The position numbers and the translations under genes are program-made. A stretch of 64,000 nucleotides of DNA from UBA3839 sp902776985. GTDB taxonomy: Bacteria; Bacteroidota; Bacteroidia; Bacteroidales; Bacteroidaceae. Location: NCBI GenBank assembly GCA_902776985.1, contig CACYSD010000001.1, positions 62,001-126,000 of the forward strand, in the 5' to 3' direction. Positions within the stretch are counted from its first letter, which is position 1. Each line of letters starts with the position of its first letter. Below, piece by piece: positions 19,206 through 28,461 of the stretch. The notes beneath the pieces are model-generated. The model worked only from the letters and a program-made list of their open reading frames with translations, was not told the DNA's origin and made no database searches.

Positions 19206-19968
19206 CAAAACCCACCCCGAGGGAGGGTCTGCTATACACGGGGCAATTCACAGCACTGAATCTTTCGGTGCTGTGGACGGTCCTGGAGTCCGCTTCCTCA
19301 TCTTCATGCAGGGATGCGAAATGCGTTGCCGCTACTGCCACAACCCAGACACATGGGAACTGCCTTGCAAGGGTGCAGGCAAGACGACGACGGTGGACGA
19401 ACTGCTCAATCAGGCTGAACGCTACCGATCCTACTGGGGCGAGAAAGGCGGGATTACAGTTAGCGGAGGTGAGGCTCTCCTACAGATTGACTTCCTCATA
19501 GAACTCTTCGAAGAGGCACACCGCAGAAATATCAACACATGCCTTGACACAGCTGCACAGCCTTTCACACGCGAAGAACCGTTCTTCAGTAAGTTCAAAA
19601 GGCTGATGCAAAGCACCGACACAGTGCTGCTCGACATAAAGCACATGGACGATGACACACACAGGCACCTCACAGGTCACACTAACAAGAACATCCTCGA
19701 CTGCGCCCGTCAACTCTCTGGCTGGAACATCCCTGTATGGATTCGTCACGTACTCGTGCCTGGCATTACCGACAGCGAAGAGCATCTAAGGCAATTAGGG
19801 CAATTCCTGAGAACCCTCAACAATGTGGAGCGAATGGAGATTCTCCCCTACCACACCCTTGGAATCATCAAATGGGAAAAACTGGGCAAACCTTACACTC
19901 TTAACGAAGTAAAAGTGCCTACAGCTGAGGAAATCAAGAGAGCACGCTTGGTGATGAAGAATGAATAA
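19192..19968 (+). CDS. pflA: Pyruvate formate-lyase activating enzyme (radical SAM)
   Basis: This 258-residue radical SAM enzyme installs the glycyl radical on PflB. The [4Fe-4S] ligands are C42, C46 and C49 (CEMRCRYC), preceded by ESFGAVDGPGVRFLIFMQG. The ATG lies inside the end of pflB (14-nt overlap, different frame). The first 15 or so residues (MTDCNKTHPEGGSA) are an extension relative to usual PflA, and their DNA resembles the GC-rich intergenic repeats of this window (CCCGAGGGAGGGTCTG). No other good start lies before the conserved region. Confidence 0.96.
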   Translation: MTDCNKTHPEGGSAIHGAIHSTESFGAVDGPGVRFLIFMQGCEMRCRYCHNPDTWELPCKGAGKTTTVDELLNQAERYRSYWGEKGGITVSGGEALLQIDFLIELFEEAHRRNINTCLDTAAQPFTREEPFFSKFKRLMQSTDTVLLDIKHMDDDTHRHLTGHTNKNILDCARQLSGWNIPVWIRHVLVPGITDSEEHLRQLGQFLRTLNNVERMEILPYHTLGIIKWEKLGKPYTLNEVKVPTAEEIKRARLVMKNE

Positions 19969-19992
19969 TGAATAATTCATTTTACCTCAAGA

Positions 19993-20050
19993 ACTCAAAA
20001 ACTCAAAAACTCAAAAACTCAAAAACTTAAGAACTCAAAAACTTAAGAAC
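19993..20050. repeat. Tandem 8-bp repeat ACTCAAAA upstream of the GH97 gene
   Basis: Four perfect ACTCAAAA units (19993-20024) are followed by ACTTAAG/ACTCAAAA alternations up to about 20050, ending some 20 nt before the GH97 start at 20072. Related runs occur near 5255, 16545, 39755 and 51910. It occupies the probable leader of the downstream gene, and no promoter motif is visible in this gap. Confidence 0.65.
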
Positions 20051-20071
20051 AAAAAACTAAATAACTTTTTT

Positions 20072-22063
20072 ATGAAAAAAATCCTTTTCATTGCATTGCT
20101 TCTGGCAACAGCCATCAATGCAAATTCACAAACAGCAAAAGTTGCCAGTCCTGACGGACGCCTCACTGTAGAGGTAGCCGGCACTAACGGCAATGCAACT
20201 TACTCAGTAAAATACGACAACAAAACTGTTCTTGACGCTTCACCACTTGGTTTCGTCGCCAATTTCGGAAATTTGTCTAAAGGGCTGACAATGGGCAACA
20301 CCAAGACCGCCAAGATTGACACAGAGTATGAACTGAACCGCTGCAAAGTGGCAAAAGTACACTACATTGCAAATGAACTGACTGTAGAATTTGCCAACGA
20401 AAGAAAACAAGCGTTCAGTGTAGTATTCCGTGTTTCCAACAACGACATCGCTTTCCGCTACGATATTCCACGTCAGGGACGCGGAGGTGAAACCGGAGCA
20501 ATCCGCATCATGGAAGAGAAGACAGGCTTCGACTTTCCAAGCACCACTACCACCTTCCTCTGTCCTCAGAGCGATGCTATGATTGGATGGAAGCGCAGTA
20601 AACCAAGCTACGAGGAGAACTACAAGGTTGATGCAGCAATGACAGAGCGTTCACAGTATGGTCACGGCTACACTTTCCCTTGTCTGTTCAAGGTTAACGG
20701 AGAAAAGGCTGGCGAGCAAATCTGGGTACTTATCAGCGAGACCGGTGTTGACAGCCGTTACTGCGCCAACCATATCAGCGACATGAAAGGGGACGGACTC
20801 TACACCATTGAATTCCCGTTGGCAGAAGAAAATAACGGCAACGGCACACGTGAGCCGGCATTTGCATTGCCAGGTGAAACACCTTGGCGCACCATCACTG
20901 TGGGAACTACTCTCAAACCAATTGTCGAAACCACTGTAGCCTTCGACAACGTGACACCACGCTACCCAACTAAAAACAATTATAAGTTCGGTCGCAGCAC
21001 ATGGAGCTGGATTATCTGGCAGGATGCGTCATGCAACTACGATGACCAGGTTCGCTATATCAACCTTGCCAAGCAAATGGGTTATGAATATATCCTCATC
21101 GATGCAGGATGGGATGTAGAGATCGGCAAGGAGCGTATGGAGAAGCTTATAGAATATGCTCATTCACAAGGTGTTGATGTATTCCTATGGTTCAGCTCAA
21201 GCGGCTATTGGAACGACATTGTCCAGACTCCAATCAATGCAATGGACAACCCTATCAACCGCAAGGAATGGATGCGTTGGATGCAGAAAAACGGAGTGAA
21301 GGGTATCAAGGTTGACTTCTTCGGAGGTGACAAGCAAGAAACCATCAGACTTTATGAGGCAATTCTCAGTGACGCTGACGACCACGGAATCATGGTAATC
21401 TTCCACGGTTGCACACTGCCACGTGGCTGGGAACGCATGTACCCCAACTATGTAGGAAGCGAAGCCGTACTTGCCAGCGAGAACCTCGTATTCAGTCAGG
21501 GATTCTGCGATGCTGCAGGTTTCAACGCCACACTCCACCCATTCATCCGCAACACCGTGGCATGTATGGAATATGGTGGCACTGTGCTCAACCGTCACCT
21601 CTCACGTGACAATAAGAGAGGAACAAAACGCAGCACTACAGACTGCTTCGAACTTGCTACCGCAATTCTCTTCCAGAATCCTATTCAGAATTTCGCACTG
21701 ACTCCGACCAATATTCTTCCCGAGGAAGAAGGCGGAGCACCCAAAGTTTCAGTAGATTTCATGAAACAAGTTCCAACCACATGGGAAGAGACTCGTTATA
21801 TAGACGGATATCCAGGCAAGTATGCCGTCATCGCACGCCGTCACAACAACACATGGTACATCGCTGGTGTCAACGCAGAGAAAGCACCTAAGAAACTTAC
21901 ACTGAACCTCAGCGGCATTCTCAGTAAAAACGACGTCGTTGCCCTTTACTCCGACAATCTGAAGAACCAAGACCCAAGCTTCAACGCTCGCCTTCGCATC
22001 TCAAAGCCAGAGGCCGTGAAGGTTACGCTCGACACGAACGGAGGCTTTGTAATTGTAAAATAA
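20072..22063 (+). CDS. GH97 retaining-type alpha-galactosidase-like enzyme
   Basis: This 663-residue exported GH97 enzyme (signal ending NANSQ) has the retaining-type active site. D415 in GIKVDFFGG is the nucleophile position, and E470 in GSEAVLASE is the acid/base position; both match the numbering of the characterised B. thetaiotaomicron retaining GH97 alpha-galactosidase. It therefore differs from the inverting SusB in this window. It probably acts on alpha-galactosides in the periplasm; the exact substrate is inferred. A strong terminator follows. Confidence 0.88.
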   Translation: MKKILFIALLLATAINANSQTAKVASPDGRLTVEVAGTNGNATYSVKYDNKTVLDASPLGFVANFGNLSKGLTMGNTKTAKIDTEYELNRCKVAKVHYIANELTVEFANERKQAFSVVFRVSNNDIAFRYDIPRQGRGGETGAIRIMEEKTGFDFPSTTTTFLCPQSDAMIGWKRSKPSYEENYKVDAAMTERSQYGHGYTFPCLFKVNGEKAGEQIWVLISETGVDSRYCANHISDMKGDGLYTIEFPLAEENNGNGTREPAFALPGETPWRTITVGTTLKPIVETTVAFDNVTPRYPTKNNYKFGRSTWSWIIWQDASCNYDDQVRYINLAKQMGYEYILIDAGWDVEIGKERMEKLIEYAHSQGVDVFLWFSSSGYWNDIVQTPINAMDNPINRKEWMRWMQKNGVKGIKVDFFGGDKQETIRLYEAILSDADDHGIMVIFHGCTLPRGWERMYPNYVGSEAVLASENLVFSQGFCDAAGFNATLHPFIRNTVACMEYGGTVLNRHLSRDNKRGTKRSTTDCFELATAILFQNPIQNFALTPTNILPEEEGGAPKVSVDFMKQVPTTWEETRYIDGYPGKYAVIARRHNNTWYIAGVNAEKAPKKLTLNLSGILSKNDVVALYSDNLKNQDPSFNARLRISKPEAVKVTLDTNGGFVIVK

Positions 22064-22081
22064 ACTGAATTAGACAAAACC

Positions 22082-22115
22082 ACGCCCGGAATCCAACGAT
22101 TTCGGGCGTATTTTT
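22082..22115 (+). terminator. Intrinsic terminator after the GH97 gene
   Basis: ACGCCCG (22082-22088) pairs with CGGGCGT (22103-22109), and an inner AATC/GATT stem closes on a CAAC loop. ATTTTTG follows. Confidence 0.85.
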
Positions 22116-22147
22116 GTTAAAAAAAACACGAAAACACATATTTTCTT

Positions 22148-22177
22148 TTTGCGAAAGAAAAAAATATCCTATATTTG
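22148..22177 (+). promoter_or_regulatory. Bacteroidota promoter for the 1247-residue protein
   Basis: TTTG (22148-22151), 18 bp, TATATTTG (22170-22177); the ATG is at 22233. Confidence 0.65.
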
Positions 22178-22232
22178 TGAGCTAATATTGAGACAAACTA
22201 ACATTTTATTAACATTTTAACTAACAAAGCAC

Positions 22233-25200
22233 ATGAGAAAGGTTTTACTAACATCTCTCCTCTTTGCAGGAGGAATGGTGACAAGTGCGTTTGCTCAGAC
22301 AAAAGTCACTGTTTTGCAGGATCTCACCTCACAACTGACCAATGCCGACTTCTCTGCTGACGCTGCTGTCACAACAACAATTCGCACCTACGACTACGAC
22401 ATGACCGATTCTGGTGCAGGCTCTGGAGTAGACGGGGCGGTAGAACTCTTCGGTCAGCAAGCCGTTACAGGTTGGACTGCTGAAAAACTCACCGACAACA
22501 CAAAAGTGTCTGCTTCAAGCAAAGACGCGCGTACAGACGGACTGAATGCCCGTGCAGCAGGTATCTTCGCTTACGAAGACGACAGCAAAGAAGAATATCA
22601 AACCATCGGGCTTGGCGGTTCTTACTATGCACCAGACATTAGTGCGGAGCAAGGCATCACTGGACAGGCTCTCGGTATTGTTGCCGTTTGGGGTGCAGAC
22701 ATCAAGTACTCACAAGATGTAACCCTCCCAGCTGGTGGATACATGATTCTTGTCAAGCACTACAACGGAGCAGGATCTGCCGAGATGAATCCTAACTACA
22801 ACGGCTTTGTCGCTGCAGACGGAACATCATACCTGTCAAGCAAGACCACATACACACCAAGTGTATGGGAAACCGACACCATCTTCGTCCGTCTGAAAGC
22901 AGAGACATCTGGTGTTATCCAACTTGGTTACAAGTCAGGCAACTACGGTTCAGCTTCGGCTCCTCACCTCTTCATTGACAATGTAAAATTGTATTCAATC
23001 GACCCTGCTCCACTCGATCAGGCAGAAATCGACGCAAAGAAAGTTGAACTTCTCAACGAAATCGAAAAGGGTAAGGATCTTGGCGCAGACACCAAGGACG
23101 CACAGGCTGTTTACGACAACCCAAGCGCTACACTCGCTGACGTAATCAAAGCTATTGAAGACCAGAAGGCTCTCAACGAAGCAAAGCAAGTTGACTTGTC
23201 GGAATTCTTCATTACCAACCCACACTTCACCCTCGACACACCACTGCCTGAAGATGAAGGTATCTGTACTTATGATTACGACATGGAAGACCCCAATGGT
23301 GCAAATGAACGTAAAGTCAGCTATTATGGTATGCTTCCTGTAACAGGATGGGAATCAAGCAATCCTGAAACTAACGCACGTGCATGCGGTGTGTTTGCAA
23401 TTGGCAGCAACTCTTTCCTCGGTGGTAAGGCATTCCTTCCTCCAACAGAGATGAGTGACGGTTCAAAAGAAGGAAACGTACTTGGATTCGTAAGCGTTTG
23501 GTCTGCATTGTCACAGTACACTCAGCAAGTGACAATTCCTGCAGGTAAATACACACTTGAAATTTCATACTACAACGCAGGCGGAACAACAGCTGTTAAA
23601 AAGAACCTCATGGGATTCATCACCGACGACAATGTTGAATATCTTGGCGAAAGCCTTACATTCCCTGTTGGGAAGTGGGTTAAGGACGTAATCACATTCA
23701 ACCTTGAGGAAGCAACTTCAGGTAAGTTCTCCCTCGGATATGAAGCTGCTAACGCAGGTTCAGGAGGTATGCCTCACTTCTTCATCGACGGTATCGCACT
23801 GCGCTATGTAGGTGAGATCAACTTCGATCCATCACTCTTCGCACTTCAGGCAGCAGTGAATGTAGCCCAGAACGTTGTTGACGAGCCATTCAATGCAGAT
23901 CTTAAAGAAGCACTTCAGGATGCTATTGACGCGGGTGACGCTCTCCTTAAGTCACAAAGCGAAGACGCTGTGAAGAACAACGAGGCAACAAAAGCCATCA
24001 CAGATCTCATGGCTGATGTAAACGCAAGCATCAAAGCATACAAGAATCTTCAGGAATTCCAAGATGGTGCATTGGCTGAAGCTCTTGGAAAATACGAAGG
24101 ATACATTCCTGCTCTGTTCAGCGAACTCGAAACACTCAACGACGCCGTAACTGATGCACTTAACGATTGCAACCTTACTACTGCAGAAGTAGAAGAACTT
24201 ATTGCTTCACTTGCAGTTAAGGAAAAAGCAGGTATTAAGACTGCATGGGACGAAGCAATAGCATCAGGACAGCCACTTGCAAGAGACCTCGACATTACTA
24301 TCCTCTTCGACGGGCTTGGATATACTTACAGTACATCCGAACAGAAAGGAAGCAATGTTCCTGACAAGCAGTGGTCATACGGCTCTGCAAGCAACTTCAA
24401 GACTCAATACGGTACTGCTGAAGTATGGAACCAGAGTCCATTCACTGTTAGCCAGACTCTCACTGACATGCCTAAGGGTAAATACACTGTAACCACACGT
24501 GCATTCTACCGCACTGCTGCCAACGACGAAAACTACAACAACTACTCACCAGAATCAAAACCTTTGGCATTTGTTTTCGCAGGACAAGGTAAAACCGGTA
24601 TTACAAACGTTGCGGAACTGGCAACGACCAATGCAGAGACTTATGCAGGTAAGGCGCTAATAACCGATACAGAAGTTTACGTTCCAAACAACCAGCAGAC
24701 AGCATACGCCATCTTCACAAACAGTGACTATGACGAATTAGTTGCCGTATCTGCTTCTACAGCAGTCGTAACTGATGGTGGAGAACTCACATTCGGAGTT
24801 ACTTCAGATCAGATGTCAGACAACAGTTGGGTAGTATGGTATTCATTTGAACTTTCATACAATGCATTCGAAAATTCTGATCTCGACACTGAAATCAGCG
24901 GATTGATAGAAGAGGCAACAGAATTAACCACTACATCTACAGTAGTACTGAAATCCCTCGACAACCTTGAAGGAGCAATCACTAGTGGTGAAAACGCACT
25001 TGACAAAGACAACCAGCAGGTTAAGATAGACGCAATTATCGCTCTCAAGGCTGCGATTGCATACGCTTCAGAAAGCGAAACCCTTGTTGCTAAATTGGAC
25101 GCAGTTGTAAAAGAGTTCCAAGATCTTTACACTGATAATGAAATCGTTTCATCTGACGCAACATTCACTGACCTCCTTGGCGCAATCGATGATGCTTCAC

Positions 25201-25976
25201 AGAGCGGATACGAAAGCAACGAGCAAGTTAAGGAATTCACAGACCAGCTTCCTATAGCATGGACTAATTACGTTCTTGGTCAGGATGCAATTGCTACAGC
25301 AACAGAGGAATCTCCTGTAGACCTTACTCTTGCTATTCTTAACGCTGACTTCTCTTACGAAAATTCCAGCTACTGGACATTCGCAGCAAAAGATACCGAA
25401 ACAACTATTGGTCAGAACAATGGTTATAACGGCAGCGAATACCAGAACACTGAAACTGGTGTTGTTGTTAGCAAGTTCATAGAATCATGGCGTCCTAATG
25501 GAGAAGTTCTCAAAGACGGTGACATCAAGCAGGAAATCAGAGTAGCTCTGCCTGCAGGTTACTACAGACTCGAAGCTGATGCGTTTGCAACCAACCAGAA
25601 AGAAATTCCGGAGGAAGGAATCCAGGGTGCTTACCTCATGGCAAAAGCCGGTAATGACGTATATAAGACTAACGTAGGTATTGACGTGACAAGCGGTGTT
25701 CCACAGCACTTCACAGTCGACTTCTACTCTAACGGCACTTCTCTCACAAGCGTAGGACTTCGTCTCGAAAGCACTAACGCTTCATGGATTGTTGTCGACA
25801 ACTTCAAGCTCAGTGCTATCGGTCAGACTGCACCAGACGCAATTGAAGACGTAAATACAGATGCATCCCTCACCAACAACGGTGTTGTTCGCATCTACAA
25901 CCTCGCAGGTCAGCGTCTCAACCGTCTGCAGCCAGGTATCAACATTATTAATGGCAAGAAAGTTATTATCAAATAA
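22233..25976 (+). CDS. Large modular exported protein with repeated jelly-roll-like domains and sorting-like tail
   Basis: I do not recognise a named family for this 1247-residue protein. A signal peptide ends TSAFAQ. Two related beta-rich modules start with TYDYDM (about 50-250 and 345-540), share LPAGGYMILV/IPAGKYTLEI and HLFIDNV/HFFIDGI motifs, and are separated by charged helical linkers (about 255-320 and 545-690). Two further beta modules follow (about 690-905 and 1040-1200, with LPAGYYRLEADAF and WIVVDNFKL). The end VRIYNLAGQRL...INGKKVIIK resembles tails on the amylase and xylanase here. Carbohydrate or surface binding is plausible; no catalytic motif is seen. It has its own promoter and terminator. 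Confidence 0.75.
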   Translation: MRKVLLTSLLFAGGMVTSAFAQTKVTVLQDLTSQLTNADFSADAAVTTTIRTYDYDMTDSGAGSGVDGAVELFGQQAVTGWTAEKLTDNTKVSASSKDARTDGLNARAAGIFAYEDDSKEEYQTIGLGGSYYAPDISAEQGITGQALGIVAVWGADIKYSQDVTLPAGGYMILVKHYNGAGSAEMNPNYNGFVAADGTSYLSSKTTYTPSVWETDTIFVRLKAETSGVIQLGYKSGNYGSASAPHLFIDNVKLYSIDPAPLDQAEIDAKKVELLNEIEKGKDLGADTKDAQAVYDNPSATLADVIKAIEDQKALNEAKQVDLSEFFITNPHFTLDTPLPEDEGICTYDYDMEDPNGANERKVSYYGMLPVTGWESSNPETNARACGVFAIGSNSFLGGKAFLPPTEMSDGSKEGNVLGFVSVWSALSQYTQQVTIPAGKYTLEISYYNAGGTTAVKKNLMGFITDDNVEYLGESLTFPVGKWVKDVITFNLEEATSGKFSLGYEAANAGSGGMPHFFIDGIALRYVGEINFDPSLFALQAAVNVAQNVVDEPFNADLKEALQDAIDAGDALLKSQSEDAVKNNEATKAITDLMADVNASIKAYKNLQEFQDGALAEALGKYEGYIPALFSELETLNDAVTDALNDCNLTTAEVEELIASLAVKEKAGIKTAWDEAIASGQPLARDLDITILFDGLGYTYSTSEQKGSNVPDKQWSYGSASNFKTQYGTAEVWNQSPFTVSQTLTDMPKGKYTVTTRAFYRTAANDENYNNYSPESKPLAFVFAGQGKTGITNVAELATTNAETYAGKALITDTEVYVPNNQQTAYAIFTNSDYDELVAVSASTAVVTDGGELTFGVTSDQMSDNSWVVWYSFELSYNAFENSDLDTEISGLIEEATELTTTSTVVLKSLDNLEGAITSGENALDKDNQQVKIDAIIALKAAIAYASESETLVAKLDAVVKEFQDLYTDNEIVSSDATFTDLLGAIDDASQSGYESNEQVKEFTDQLPIAWTNYVLGQDAIATATEESPVDLTLAILNADFSYENSSYWTFAAKDTETTIGQNNGYNGSEYQNTETGVVVSKFIESWRPNGEVLKDGDIKQEIRVALPAGYYRLEADAFATNQKEIPEEGIQGAYLMAKAGNDVYKTNVGIDVTSGVPQHFTVDFYSNGTSLTSVGLRLESTNASWIVVDNFKLSAIGQTAPDAIEDVNTDASLTNNGVVRIYNLAGQRLNRLQPGINIINGKKVIIK

Positions 25977-26007
25977 CGTTTCCCTTACACATTAATATTA
26001 TATATAT

Positions 26008-26041
26008 AGTGTGCCTCCATTTGCGGAGGTACACTTTTTTT
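26008..26041 (+). terminator. Intrinsic terminator
   Basis: An 11-bp stem (AGTGTGCCTCC with GGAGGTACACT, one G-T pair) and seven Ts follow the 1247-residue protein gene by about 30 nt. Confidence 0.88.
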
Positions 26042-26071
26042 ATTAATATAACCATAATAATGGCTTAATTT

Positions 26072-26103
26072 GTTGTTGCACTAAAACAAAATTATTATAT
26101 TTG
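26072..26103 (+). promoter_or_regulatory. Promoter of the EF-G paralogue
   Basis: GTTG (26072-26075; an exact TTTG lies 3 nt further upstream), 20 bp, TATATTTG (26096-26103); the ATG is at 26158. Confidence 0.6.
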
Positions 26104-26157
26104 CCGAGCAAATAACACCAATACAGATTTAATAATAACCTTAAATATTAAACACGT

Positions 26158-28317
26158 ATGAAAGTTTATCAATCTAACGAAATCAAGAACATCGCATTGC
26201 TTGGCAATGACGGTGCGGGCAAGACTACACTGACCGAAGCCTTGCTCTATGAAGCTGGTATCATCCAGCGCCGTGGTCGAATCACTCAGAAGAACACTGT
26301 AAGCGACTATTTCCCAGTAGAACAGGAATACGGCTACAGCGTTTTTTCTACTGTATTCCACACAGAATGGAATGGTAAGAAACTGAACATCATTGACTGT
26401 CCGGGGGCAGACGACTTCGTAGGTGCCGCTGTTACCGCACTCAATGTTACAGACACTGCTATTCTTCTGTTGAACGGACAGTACGGACCAGAAGTTCAGA
26501 CTCAGAACCACTTCCGCTACACAGAGAAGTTGGGCAAGCCTGTTATCTTCCTTGTAAACCAACTCGACGCAGAGAAGTGTGACTACAACAATACTGTTGA
26601 GCAACTCCGTGAACTCTATGGACAGAAAATAGTTCAGATTCAGTATCCTCTCAACGAAGGTCCTAACTTCAACGCACTCATCGATGTGCTCCTCATGAAG
26701 AAATATTCATGGAAGCCAGAAGGTGGCGCACCTATTATTGAAGAAATTCCTGCAGAGGAAATGGACAAGGCTAAGGAACTTCATCGCGCTCTCGTGGAAG
26801 CAGCTGCTGAAAACGACGAAGCACTTATGGAGAAATTCTTCGAATCCGAGAGCCTCACTGAAGACGAAATGCGTGAAGGTATCCGCAAGGGTCTCGCCGC
26901 ACGCAGCATGTTCCCAGTATTCTGCGTATGCGCAGTGAAAGACATGGGTGTTCGCCGACTGATGGAATTCCTCGGGAATGTAGTTCCATTCGTAAGCGAT
27001 ATGCCAAAAGTAATGAACACAGCCGGTGAGGAAATCGCTCCAGATGCAAACGGTCCTGCTGCTCTCTATTTCTTCAAGACTGCAAGCGAACCACACATCG
27101 GTGACGTTCAATACTTCAAGGTGATGAGCGGAAAAATCCACGAAGGTGACGACCTCACCAACAACGACCGCGGTTCCAAGGAGCGTCTCGCACAGATCTT
27201 CGCATGTGCAGGAGCAAACCGTATCAAGGTTGAGGAAATGGTTGCAGGCGACATCGGTTGTACTGTAAAACTCAAGGATGTTCGCACCGGCAACACACTC
27301 ACTGACAAAGATATTGACTGGAAGTTCGACTTTGTAGAATATCCAGATCCAAAATACATCCGTAGCATCAAGGCTGAGAATGAGTCTGAGTCTGAAAAGA
27401 TGATGGCTGCAATCCAGAAGATGAGCCAGGAAGATCCTACTTGGATTCTTGAACAGAGCAAGGAACTCAAGCAGACACTTATCAAGGGTCAGGGTGAATT
27501 CCACCTCCGTACTCTCAAGTGGCGTTTGGAAAACAATGCAAAAATCAAGGTTAAGTTCGACGAACCAAAGATTCCGTATCGCGAGACAATCACTAAGAGC
27601 GCACGTGCCGACTATCGTCACAAAAAGCAGTCAGGTGGTGCAGGACAGTTCGGTGAAGTTCACCTCATTGTTGAGCCATACGATGAGAACATCCCAATGT
27701 CACCAGTCTATAAGTTTGGTGGCCAGGAATTCAAGATTACCGCTAAGGGTGAGGAAGTTGTAAACCTCGAATGGGGCGGCAAACTCGTATTCGTGAACTC
27801 TATCGTCGGTGGTAGCATTGATGCTCGCTTCCTACCAGCAATCCTCAAGGGTGTTATGAGCCGCATGGAACAAGGTCCTCTTACCGGCAGCTACGCACGC
27901 GACGTCCGCGTAATCGTATACGATGGTAAGATGCACCCAGTAGATTCAAACGAACTCTCATTCATGCTTGCAGGTCGTCATGCGTTCAGCGATGCATTCA
28001 AGAATGCAGGTCCAAAACTGCTTGAGCCTATCTACGACGTAGAAGTTCTCGTTCCAAGCGACCGCATGGGAGACGTAATGAGCGACCTTCAGGGACGCCG
28101 CGGTATGATTGTAGGTTCTGAAAGTGCTAACGGCTATGATAAGCTCAACGCCAAAGTTCCACTCAAAGAACTTTCAAACTACTCTACTTCATTGTCTTCT
28201 ATTACTGGTGGTAGGGCTTCATTCACTATGAAGTTCAGCAACTACGAACTCGTTCCAACAGATGTTCAGCAGAAGTTGGTTAAGGAATTCGAGGAGCAAA
28301 GCAAAGACGAAGAATAA
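26158..28317 (+). CDS. Elongation factor G paralogue lacking the catalytic histidine (EF-G2 type)
   Basis: This 719-residue translational GTPase-like protein has all EF-G domains, including a C-terminal domain IV/V region (ARDVRVIVYDGKMHPVDSNELSFMLAGRHAF). The P-loop is GNDGAGKTT (16-24) and the base-recognition motif NQLD (134-137). The G3 motif reads DCPGADDF (80-87), with Ala84 where canonical EF-G has the catalytic His of DTPGHVDF. The switch I RGITI motif is replaced by YGYSV. These losses match the Bacteroides EF-G2 class, reported to support translocation without GTP hydrolysis. It is probably cytoplasmic and ribosome-bound. The gene is alone, between its own promoter and terminator. 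Confidence 0.9.
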   Translation: MKVYQSNEIKNIALLGNDGAGKTTLTEALLYEAGIIQRRGRITQKNTVSDYFPVEQEYGYSVFSTVFHTEWNGKKLNIIDCPGADDFVGAAVTALNVTDTAILLLNGQYGPEVQTQNHFRYTEKLGKPVIFLVNQLDAEKCDYNNTVEQLRELYGQKIVQIQYPLNEGPNFNALIDVLLMKKYSWKPEGGAPIIEEIPAEEMDKAKELHRALVEAAAENDEALMEKFFESESLTEDEMREGIRKGLAARSMFPVFCVCAVKDMGVRRLMEFLGNVVPFVSDMPKVMNTAGEEIAPDANGPAALYFFKTASEPHIGDVQYFKVMSGKIHEGDDLTNNDRGSKERLAQIFACAGANRIKVEEMVAGDIGCTVKLKDVRTGNTLTDKDIDWKFDFVEYPDPKYIRSIKAENESESEKMMAAIQKMSQEDPTWILEQSKELKQTLIKGQGEFHLRTLKWRLENNAKIKVKFDEPKIPYRETITKSARADYRHKKQSGGAGQFGEVHLIVEPYDENIPMSPVYKFGGQEFKITAKGEEVVNLEWGGKLVFVNSIVGGSIDARFLPAILKGVMSRMEQGPLTGSYARDVRVIVYDGKMHPVDSNELSFMLAGRHAFSDAFKNAGPKLLEPIYDVEVLVPSDRMGDVMSDLQGRRGMIVGSESANGYDKLNAKVPLKELSNYSTSLSSITGGRASFTMKFSNYELVPTDVQQKLVKEFEEQSKDEE

Positions 28318-28342
28318 ACCATTATTTAATAATTCAAACACT

Positions 28343-28378
28343 AAAAAGTCGGGAAATGTTAATTTTCCCGACTTTTTT
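28343..28378 (+). terminator. Intrinsic terminator after the EF-G paralogue
   Basis: AAAAAGTCGGGAAA (28343-28356) pairs with TTTCCCGACTTTTT (28364-28377), a 14-bp stem with a 7-nt loop and a T-tract. It could work in both directions. Confidence 0.9.
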
Positions 28379-28407
28379 GCTTAAATTATAAAAAAATCTA
28401 CCGCCTT

Positions 28408-28439
28408 TTTGACACTTCGGAATCAAACCTATTACTTTG
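28408..28439 (+). promoter_or_regulatory. Promoter of the two-component operon
   Basis: TTTG (28408-28411), 20 bp, TTACTTTG (28432-28439; one mismatch to TAnnTTTG); the ATG is at 28462. Confidence 0.55.
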
Positions 28440-28461
28440 CAAAAAACCAAAACAAATAATT

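Noticed and set aside
26707..27621. 304-codon open frame on the minus strand inside the EF-G paralogue
   Set aside because: It lies entirely antisense to a well-conserved gene, its protein has no recognisable motifs and unusual Cys/Phe/His content, and no start signals are seen; a shadow frame.
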